A DNA stretch of 35,733 nt, taken from assembly GCA_031291055.1 (NCBI GenBank), contig JARLJU010000033.1:1-35733 (forward strand), written 5' to 3'. Position 1 is the first letter of the stretch. Every line of letters starts with the position of its first letter. Shown one piece after another: positions 18,709 through 25,170 of the stretch. The notes under the pieces are model-generated. The model ran no database searches, was not told the DNA's origin, and worked only from the letters and a program-made list of their open reading frames with translations. A program made the position numbers and the translations under genes. The stretch comes from Rudaea sp. Its GTDB lineage: Bacteria; Pseudomonadota; Gammaproteobacteria; Xanthomonadales; Rhodanobacteraceae.

Positions 18709-18981
18709 ATGACGACACTATGGGAAATGGCGGCAACGATTCGTGCAGAAGATGCGCAGGTGCAAAACTCCATCCGCGCCAAGACACTGGCCCATGGGTT
18801 GAGTCCCGGCGAGCGACCGATCGATCTGCGCGAACGCGCACACATGGATTTCTGGTGCAGATCGCTCGGCACGACGCAAATGCAGCTCTACCGCGCAGTC
18901 GCGCACGTGGGTCCGAGCCCATCGGCGGTGCGGCGGTTCCTGAGTGCGCGCTTCCTTCGCAACAAGAAGATGCGTGCGTAG
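18709..18981 (+). CDS. DUF3606 family small protein
   Basis: The 90-residue protein's second half fits DUF3606: ERPIDLRERAHMDFWCRSLG, then TQMQLYRAVAHVGPSPSAVRRFL, a short helical fold often compared with small DNA-binding helices. Residues 1-35 form an additional N-terminal helix. The ATG at 18709 follows an AGAGGGAAG purine run. The role is unknown, though family members recur next to stress-response and end-joining genes. It is convergent with ku (34 bases between stops). The sigma-54-like promoter upstream is the only regulatory signal seen. Confidence 0.75.
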   Translation: MTTLWEMAATIRAEDAQVQNSIRAKTLAHGLSPGERPIDLRERAHMDFWCRSLGTTQMQLYRAVAHVGPSPSAVRRFLSARFLRNKKMRA

Positions 18982-19015
18982 CTTGCATCTTCGTTGCGAT
19001 CCTGTCTCATCGTGA

Positions 19016-19900
19016 TCAAGCGTGCTTGCGCGTGCGCCTTTTTGCGGGCGCCGGTTTGTGAGCAGGGCCACTGCTTTTCACGCGTGCTCGCGGATTCGCC
19101 TTCTTTGCCAGACTCTTTTTTAGCAACGACATGAAATCCACCACATTGGTGGTGGCATTCTCGGGAGCCTTTTCGCCAGCTTCGCGCGACAGCGAGACCG
19201 TGCCTTGTTCCTTGTCCACGCGCGCCTGGATCAGTTTGCGCAGGCGCGCGCGGAACTCGTCCTTGTAGGCGGCGGGCTTCCACGGGCCGGTCATCGACTT
19301 GACGAGTTCCTCGGCCATGTGCAGCTCCGTGGCGCTGATGCGGTATTTGCCCAGAGTTCCGGAAGGAAAAGCGAAATCTCCGGCCGGCACGATCTCCTGC
19401 GGGAAGCGCAGCAAATCCAGCACCAGTGCATGTTCGCGCGGCATCACCATCGCCAGATACTGGCGCGTGCGAATCACGACGCGTGCGATCGCCACCTTGC
19501 CGGTACGCCGCAGCACTTCGCGCAGCAGCACATAGCCTTTTTCCGCTTTCTTGCCCGGTACCAGGTAGTAGGGCTTCTCGAAATACATCGGGTCGATACT
19601 GGCCTGATCGATGAACGTCTCGATGTCCACCGTCTCGGTGGCTTCCGGTGCAGCCTTGCGCAACTCGTCCTCATCGACGACAACATAATTGCCCTTGCTG
19701 TATTCGAACGCCTTGACGATATCCTTCCAGGGCACTTCCTCGCCGGTTTCCGCATTGACGCGTTCATAGCGGATGGGCTTCTTGTTGCGCGAATCGAGCA
19801 TGCGGAAATGCAGATCGACCTAGCGCTCGGCAGTGTGCAACTGCACCGGCACATTGAGCAGACCGAATGAAATGACGCCGTTCCAGACCGGCCGTGGCAT
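19016..19900 (-). pseudogene. ku: Ku DNA end-binding protein gene with in-frame amber codon at position 27
   Basis: The frame starts MPRPVWNGVISFGLLNVPVQ, the canonical bacterial Ku N terminus, with AGGAG nine bases upstream. Codon 27 (19820-19822) is TAG where homologues have Ser; TCG to TAG is one base. The same frame then continues without error for 268 codons through the Ku core (EVPWKDIVKAFEYSKGNYV, FEKPYYLVPGKKAEKGY, ARVVIRTRQYLAMV) to a basic tail. Ku homodimers bind DNA ends and recruit LigD for non-homologous end joining. Reinitiation at the Met at 19801 would give a 261-residue protein lacking the first strands, but no Shine-Dalgarno precedes it. It may be recent inactivation, amber read-through or a base-calling error. 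Confidence 0.85.
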
Positions 19901-20041
19901 GCGCGTACTCCTGTTGGGAATGCTTTCCCATGCGAAAAGTGCGCCCATTGATGCCGGCGGCGAATGGAACGGGAAAAAAATGGAAAAGTAGAATATTTGT
20001 AATTTCTGCTTGGCGCCGCAGCGTCGTTGCAAAAAAACCGC

Positions 20042-20057
20042 TGGCACGATCCCTGCT
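20042..20057 (+). promoter_or_regulatory. Sigma-54-like promoter before the PfpI-lipoprotein-ligD genes
   Basis: TGGCACG-ATCC-CTGCT has a perfect -24 and correct spacing; the -12 reads CTGCT. It lies in the divergent ku/PfpI gap, 120 bases before the PfpI ATG, next to an AT-rich island at about 19970-20040. A weaker minus-strand match (GG at 19944-19945, GC at 19932-19933) faces ku. Confidence 0.6.
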
Positions 20058-20176
20058 CCGCACTCAGGCAACTACGGTTTACCGGCGCGTCTCTCCCTCC
20101 CCGCGGACGCCCGGTGGCGGCCGCGCTTGCCCGGGCGGCCGCCGTCTTGTTCCACGCCGGGATCGCCGAGGTGCCT

Positions 20177-20776
20177 ATGGATGGGAGCACGTTGCAATAC
20201 ACGAGAATCGCCATCGTCGCGACCGACGGCTTCGAGCAGTCCGAACTGGCCGGGACCAAACGAACGCTGGAGAAAGCGGCTGCCTCGGTCGATGTGATCG
20301 CGCCTGCCGGCACTGCCATCCGCGGCTGGAACAAACAGGATTGGGGCGATGAAATCAGGGTTGATGCGAAGCTGGACAAGGCCGACGCGGGCGATTGCGA
20401 CGCCATCGGGTTTCCCGGCGGCCTAATCAATGGCGTAGTCAATCCTGACACATTGCGCCCGGATCGCCGCGCAGGGGATTTCATCAGGCAATTTGCGGCG
20501 AAGGGAAAACCGATCGCTGCAATTTGCCATGGTCCGCAGGTGCTGATCGAGGCCGACCTCGTGCGTGGCCGCCAGCTCACGTCGTGGCCGTCGCTGCAGA
20601 CCGACCTGAAAAATGCTGGCGCGCAATGGCACGACCGCGGCGCAGTGGAAGACGGCGATCTGATTGCCAGCCGCGAACCGGACGATATCCCCGCTTTCGT
20701 TGCCGCCTTGATCGCGCGACGGACGCCAAGCGCGCAGCAGCAACGCAATCCGTCACAAGTTTTCAAACGTACCTGA
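20177..20776 (+). CDS. DJ-1/PfpI family protein (YhbO/YraA-like)
   Basis: The 199-residue protein has the class I glutamine-amidotransferase-like fold: IAIVATDGFEQSEL with the acidic Glu, AIGFPGGLING, and the nucleophile elbow AICHGPQVL. These proteins are described as stress-induced chaperone/glyoxalase-like or deglycase enzymes repairing carbonyl damage, a debated activity. The ATG at 20177 is preceded by GAGG. The gene lies 19 bases before the lipoprotein gene and probably leads a unit with it and ligD. The leader is long, about 110 bases from the predicted sigma-54 start. Confidence 0.88.
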   Translation: MDGSTLQYTRIAIVATDGFEQSELAGTKRTLEKAAASVDVIAPAGTAIRGWNKQDWGDEIRVDAKLDKADAGDCDAIGFPGGLINGVVNPDTLRPDRRAGDFIRQFAAKGKPIAAICHGPQVLIEADLVRGRQLTSWPSLQTDLKNAGAQWHDRGAVEDGDLIASREPDDIPAFVAALIARRTPSAQQQRNPSQVFKRT

Positions 20777-20795
20777 CCAACCAAAGGAGATTGTC

Positions 20796-21263
20796 ATGAA
20801 TAGCCATCGCACAGGTTTCGCCGTACTCGTTGCCGCAGGGCTACTGCAGGCTTGCAGCCATGGTACGGACCCGGCCAAGGTCCAGGCCGACGTCGCCCGG
20901 GCGCAGGCCGACGGCCAGAAGATGGTTGTCGACGCACAGGCCAAACTCGATCAGGTAAATGCGCAGAACAACAAGGATGTGGTCAACGCGCAGGTCGATA
21001 CGCATGCGGACAACGCCAACAATCCGCCGCCGGCAGCGAACGACGATGTTGCCAAGGCGCGCGCGAACGCCGGAAAAAAGGCAGCCGATGCGCAGTATGA
21101 TGTCGACAAGGCCAAGGCCGAAGCCGCGTACAACGTGGCGAAGGCGCAGTGCGAGGCGCAGACGGATGATGCCGGCAAGGCGTGCAACGACGGCGCCAAA
21201 TCGCGTTATGAAGCAGCGCTCGCCGACGCAAAATCGAAGAACGACGCCGCGCAGCGCAACTAG
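20796..21263 (+). CDS. Alanine/aspartate/lysine-rich coiled-coil lipoprotein
   Basis: The 155-residue protein has a signal peptide ending in lipobox LQAC (Cys20). The mature part is Ala-, Asp-, Lys- and Gln-rich with heptad-like repeats (VQADVARAQADGQKMVVDAQ, then KKAADAQYDVDKAKAEAAYN), suggesting an extended periplasmic coiled coil. Two further Cys occur near residues 118 and 129. AAAGGAG precedes the ATG by six bases. No enzymatic motif is present. It sits between PfpI and ligD on the same strand, and its function is unknown. Confidence 0.75.
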   Translation: MNSHRTGFAVLVAAGLLQACSHGTDPAKVQADVARAQADGQKMVVDAQAKLDQVNAQNNKDVVNAQVDTHADNANNPPPAANDDVAKARANAGKKAADAQYDVDKAKAEAAYNVAKAQCEAQTDDAGKACNDGAKSRYEAALADAKSKNDAAQRN

Positions 21264-21284
21264 GCGGCACGCAGCCACACTCAC

Positions 21285-21311
21285 GCGCGCCGGGCCGCAC
21301 GCCTGGCGCGC
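21285..21311 (+). repeat. GC-rich hairpin between lipoprotein gene and ligD
   Basis: GCGCGCC (21285-21291) pairs with GGCGCGC (21305-21311) around a 13-base loop, without a T-run. It ends 13 bases before the ligD ATG and could hide its ribosome-binding region or stabilise the upstream message. Confidence 0.4.
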
Positions 21312-21323
21312 TGATCTTCCGGC

Positions 21324-23948
21324 ATGCAAACAATGGCCGCGGCGAGCGGGGCAAGCGTTGCAGAAACTTCGCGCCTGCGCGAGTACCGGCGCAAGCGCGA
21401 TTTCACCCGCAGCGGCGAACCTGCGCCAGGCAAGCGGCGGGATGGAGCGAGCAAGTCCATCTTCGTGGTCCAGTTGCATCATGCGCGGCGGCGTCACTAT
21501 GATTTCCGCCTGGAAGTCGACGGTGTCCTCAAAAGCTGGGCGGTGCCGAAAGGGCCTAGTTTCGATCCCAAGGTAAAACGCCTTGCGGTCGAAGTCGAAG
21601 ATCATCCGCTGGAATATGCAACGTTCGAGGGCGACATTCCCGCAGGCAACTACGGTGCCGGACACGTCGATATCTTCGATCACGGCACCTGGGCCTGTGG
21701 CGGCGACGTGCATGCCCAGCTCGCCAAGGGGCATCTGCAATTCGAGTTGTGCGGAGCCAGGCTGCGCGGGTCCTGGCACCTGGTCCGCACACAGCGTGCA
21801 AAGCGCCAGCCGGAATGGCTGCTGATCAAGGACGCCGACAGCTACGCCTGCAACGCCGAAGCCGACGATTTGCTTGCTGTGACGAACAAAGTGCGCAAGT
21901 CCCGAACGGCTGCGCACCGATCCGTCCTGCGCAAGCCGTCTGAAAAGAGTCTACTACGCAGCATTGTTGACAATGTTGCAGGTTTTCCTGAAGCGAAGAA
22001 ACGCCGGGTGCCTGCGGGCGCTTTCGAACCGGAACTGGCGCGCCTGGCGCACGCGCCGCCGGAAGGCGATGACTGGGTGCATGAAGTCAAGTGGGACGGC
22101 TATCGGTTGCTGGCGACGATCGTCGGCGGACGGCCGACATTGTGGTCGCGCAATGCGCTGGAGTGGACCTCGCGCCTGCCGGATATCGTTACAGCACTCT
22201 CCGGCCTGGGCTTGCAGGCCGCACAGCTGGACGGCGAATTGATCGTGCTTCGTGACGGCAAAAGCGATTTCAATGCGCTGCAGGCGATGCTGTCCGGCGA
22301 GGATGCGGCTTCCCCGGTCTACGTGATGTTCGATCTGGTTCACCTGAACGAATACTCGCTGGCAGGATGCCCGCTGGTGGCGCGTAAGCAGAGCTTGCGC
22401 TCCGTCATCGATCTGCGCAAATCGCCGCATCTGAGGTTCAGCGATCATCATGTCGGTGATGGCGGCCGAGTATTTGCGCAGGCCATGGAGCACGGACTCG
22501 AAGGCGTCATGAGCAAGCGCGCCGCATCGCCATACCGCGGCGGACGCGGCGATGACTGGCGCAAGGTCAAGCAGGCGCAGAGCGACGAGTTTGCGATCGT
22601 TGGCTACACCGCGCCAAAGGGATCACGTGCCGGCTTTGGCTCGCTGTTGCTGGCAAGCGCGGAAAAGGGTGGCAGTTGGCGTTACGCGGGCCGCGTCGGT
22701 TCCGGGTTCTCGCATGCGCAACTGGGCAATCTGGAGAAGGAACTTCGTCGCGCGCGGCGGCCGCAGGCCATCGTGCGCCGTGAGACGATCGATCCACTGT
22801 TGCGCGACGCACATTGGGTCGAACCTGAAATGGTGGCGGAAGTATATTATCGCGGCATCGGCAACCTGGGCTTGCTGCGCCAGCCTTCGCTGAAGGCGAT
22901 CCGTGCCGACAAGAGCGCCGCCGATCTCGTCACCGCAGTGGCCGGCGTGCGCCGGGGAGAATCCGCAATGCCAACGGCAAAAAGCAAAAAGGCGTCATCC
23001 GCACCAGACGCGGCGAGCAAGCCCGCACGCAGGAAGATCGCCGCGGTGGCATCGCCCTCTGCAGCGGTGAAGCTCAGCCACCCTGAGCGCGTGGCGTTTC
23101 CCGCCGACGGCTACACGAAGCAGGAGGTTGCCGACTATTACAGCGCCGTCATGCCGTGGTTGCTCGCCGGCATCAGCAACCGCCCGCTGTCGGTCGTGCG
23201 CTGTCCTGACGGCATCGGTGACGCTTGTTTTTTCCAGAAACATCTGACCCCCGGCCTCACGCGGGTGCGCAGCGTACGCCTGACGGAGGAAAACGGAAAA
23301 AGTGGAAATTATCTGTTTGTGGACAGTGCCGAGGCAGTCATGGAACTGGTCCAGTTCAATGCGCTCGAATTCCATCCCTGGGCGGCAACGGCGCGGGATC
23401 CGGATCACGCGCAGTATCTCGTATTCGATCTGGATCCGGCGCCGGACGTCGCATGGAAGCGCGTCGTGGCTGCAGCAATCGATGCACGCGACCTGCTCGC
23501 CGGCATCGGCCTGACTTCGTTCGTGCGCACCACCGGCGGCAAGGGTCTGCATGTCGTCGTTCCCCTGCGGCCGCCATCGCCATGGACGCAGGCGAAGGAT
23601 TTCGCACACGCGTTCGCCAGCAGCCTGGCCGAGTCGCGCCCGGACGAGTTCATCGCCGTGGCGACGAAAAACCGCCGCGGTGGCAAGATCTTCGTCGACT
23701 ACCTGCGCAATACGCGCGGTGCGACCAGCGTGGCTTCGTATTCGCTTCGCGCGCGCCCCGGCGCTCCGGTTGCGGTGCCGCTGGATTGGAAAGAACTGAG
23801 CAGGATAAGAGGTGGCGCCGCATTCGATATCCGCAGCGTTCCCAAGCGGCTGCGCCGCCTGCGCAACGATCCCTGGGCCGGATTCGACTCGGTACATCAG
23901 GGACTGGAAAGCATCGCGGGCGCCGAACGTCGCCGACACCAGCGTTGA
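21324..23948 (+). CDS. ligD: Multifunctional ATP-dependent DNA ligase D
   Basis: The 874-residue protein has the three classical modules in Pseudomonas-type order. The first is a 3'-phosphoesterase (about 45-190; His52, His58, Asp60, Arg62 in LHHARRRHYDFR). The second is an ATP-dependent ligase (about 225-530; catalytic Lys256 in EVKWDGYR, EGVMSKR). The third is a polymerase/primase domain (about 585-865; metal-binding Asp702/Asp704 in FDLDPAPD). It processes and seals ends held by Ku. A basic, Ala/Lys-rich linker (about 545-580) separates ligase and polymerase. The gene is intact, unlike the neighbouring ku. Another ATG lies three codons in. Confidence 0.97.
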   Translation: MQTMAAASGASVAETSRLREYRRKRDFTRSGEPAPGKRRDGASKSIFVVQLHHARRRHYDFRLEVDGVLKSWAVPKGPSFDPKVKRLAVEVEDHPLEYATFEGDIPAGNYGAGHVDIFDHGTWACGGDVHAQLAKGHLQFELCGARLRGSWHLVRTQRAKRQPEWLLIKDADSYACNAEADDLLAVTNKVRKSRTAAHRSVLRKPSEKSLLRSIVDNVAGFPEAKKRRVPAGAFEPELARLAHAPPEGDDWVHEVKWDGYRLLATIVGGRPTLWSRNALEWTSRLPDIVTALSGLGLQAAQLDGELIVLRDGKSDFNALQAMLSGEDAASPVYVMFDLVHLNEYSLAGCPLVARKQSLRSVIDLRKSPHLRFSDHHVGDGGRVFAQAMEHGLEGVMSKRAASPYRGGRGDDWRKVKQAQSDEFAIVGYTAPKGSRAGFGSLLLASAEKGGSWRYAGRVGSGFSHAQLGNLEKELRRARRPQAIVRRETIDPLLRDAHWVEPEMVAEVYYRGIGNLGLLRQPSLKAIRADKSAADLVTAVAGVRRGESAMPTAKSKKASSAPDAASKPARRKIAAVASPSAAVKLSHPERVAFPADGYTKQEVADYYSAVMPWLLAGISNRPLSVVRCPDGIGDACFFQKHLTPGLTRVRSVRLTEENGKSGNYLFVDSAEAVMELVQFNALEFHPWAATARDPDHAQYLVFDLDPAPDVAWKRVVAAAIDARDLLAGIGLTSFVRTTGGKGLHVVVPLRPPSPWTQAKDFAHAFASSLAESRPDEFIAVATKNRRGGKIFVDYLRNTRGATSVASYSLRARPGAPVAVPLDWKELSRIRGGAAFDIRSVPKRLRRLRNDPWAGFDSVHQGLESIAGAERRRHQR

Positions 23949-23960
23949 CACGATGCAGTT

Positions 23961-24113
23961 TCACCCCCGGCGCTTGAAATACTGCACGTCGCGTTCATGC
24001 TTTGCGGCGGCCGCGCGCGAACCGAACGTGCCAAGATTTCTGCGCTTGCCCGTCTTCGGATCGGTCTTGCGCGAATAAAGTCGATATTCACCGGATTTGA
24101 GTTTGCGGATCAT
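23961..24113 (-). CDS. 50-residue basic protein
   Basis: The short frame encodes MIRKLKSGEYRLYSRKTDPK..., continuing GKRRNLGTFGSRAAAAKHER and ending VQYFKRRG. I recall this as a conserved small hypothetical family in Proteobacteria, resembling the N-terminal arm-binding module of tyrosine recombinases (SGEYRLYSR.TDPKTGKRR.LGTF). GAGGAG lies nine bases before the ATG at 24113; a second ATG at 24119 is three bases from it. It is convergent with ligD, 12 bases apart. DNA binding is plausible from its charge and that resemblance, and its function is unknown. Confidence 0.75.
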   Translation of the reverse strand: MIRKLKSGEYRLYSRKTDPKTGKRRNLGTFGSRAAAAKHERDVQYFKRRG

Positions 24114-24123
24114 GGGCATTGTC

Positions 24124-24138
24124 TCCTCGTGGCGAGGA
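24124..24138 (-). promoter_or_regulatory. Hairpin covering the ribosome-binding site of the 50-residue protein
   Basis: On the minus strand TCCTCG-CCA-CGAGGA forms a six-base stem with a three-base loop whose 3' arm is the Shine-Dalgarno GAGGAG. Translation might therefore be conditional. A weak sigma-54-like match TTGGCACA-GTCT-TTTCA lies just upstream (24147-24163, minus strand). Confidence 0.4.
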
Positions 24139-24352
24139 ACATGCGATGAAAAGACTGTGCCAAATGCCCACGACGGCGACGCCCTGCGGTTCGAGCAAGC
24201 ATGAAACGGATGGGCGGCCGGCAGATTTTGAAAATCTTACCAGCGCCATGGCGCATCTCGTAATTTTTTTTGCTCCGCCGGTTGCGCGAGTTGGCGTGCA
24301 ATTGCGCACGTCGCGCGAATCAAACTGAGAACAACTTCGACATCGGTGGTTC

Positions 24353-24358
24353 TATAAT
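24353..24358 (+). promoter_or_regulatory. -10 element before the short histidine kinase gene
   Basis: A perfect TATAAT lies 78 bases before the kinase ATG, with no good -35. The 316-base gap 24120-24435 otherwise holds only the hairpin and weak promoter of the divergent small gene. Confidence 0.4.
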
Positions 24359-24435
24359 CCACGCGCAACCGGGCCGCGAAAATTTTCATGGGAATGCGGC
24401 AATCCAATCATACCCGTGCTGCGTGGAGTGATTCG

Positions 24436-25170
24436 ATGGACAGTGTATATGCGCAAGCGTCCGTGTCTGGCGACGATGCGGCTCTGGATCTCGGCGAATT
24501 CGTCCGCGGCCTGGCGCACGATATCGCCAATCCACTGAACGCGATTGCGATGAACGCCGAGTTGGCGAAACTTCTGCTTGAGCGCGAGCAGCCGGAGCGT
24601 GCGCGCGAAGTGCTCGATCGGCTGCTCGCTGATTGCGCGCGCTGCGGGCGCTGGATCCAGGGAGTCCAGCGTTTTGGTTCTGGCTTGCATGCGCATCCGC
24701 GCGAAACGATTTCCGTACGGGTGCTGGTCGATGCGGCAATCAAGCTCGCGGGGCAGGAACGCATTGGCGACTTGCCGGCGGTTTGCGTCGATGGCGTCGA
24801 TGCACCGGTGCTGGTGGATCGCCCCGCACTTGAGCGCGCCATCGCCGGGTTGTTGCACAACGCGGCGGAGGCGGATGCCGGGAAGATCCAGATCCAGATG
24901 CGCGGCGAAGGCGATCGGGTGTTGATCGACATCCGCGACGATGGCGGCGGAATTGCGCCTGAATTGCGCGCCAGGGTGGCCGAATCGTTTTATTCCACGC
25001 GTCGCGGCACGGGCGGCAGCGGCCTGGGCCTGACCCTCGCCTGCGAACTGTTGCGGGCACACGGCGGCGAACTGGATATCAGTGAAAACATGCCGCGCGG
25101 AACGTGCATCGGACTGCGCCTGCCCAGGGCAGCCAGCCCCGTGCCGCACGCTGGCAATGCTCAGGACTGA
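24436..25170 (+). CDS. Soluble histidine kinase without sensor domain
   Basis: The 244-residue protein has an H-box GLAHDIANPLNAI (His28) almost at the N terminus. A HATPase domain follows with N-box LLHNAAEA, G1 DDGGGI and G2 GGSGLGL. There is no membrane segment and no PAS or GAF domain, so an input partner must be separate. GGAG eight bases before the ATG at 24436 decides the start; the frame opens at 24388. Its 3' end overlaps the convergent hybrid kinase gene by ten bases. Possible outputs are the receiver proteins at 28640, 29126 or 33164, but pairing cannot be read from sequence. Confidence 0.83.
   Translation: MDSVYAQASVSGDDAALDLGEFVRGLAHDIANPLNAIAMNAELAKLLLEREQPERAREVLDRLLADCARCGRWIQGVQRFGSGLHAHPRETISVRVLVDAAIKLAGQERIGDLPAVCVDGVDAPVLVDRPALERAIAGLLHNAAEADAGKIQIQMRGEGDRVLIDIRDDGGGIAPELRARVAESFYSTRRGTGGSGLGLTLACELLRAHGGELDISENMPRGTCIGLRLPRAASPVPHAGNAQD

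Noticed and set aside
24290..24310. TTGGCGTG...TTGC near the short kinase gene
   Set aside because: GG and GC are nine bases apart instead of ten; a TATAAT closer to the gene is more likely.
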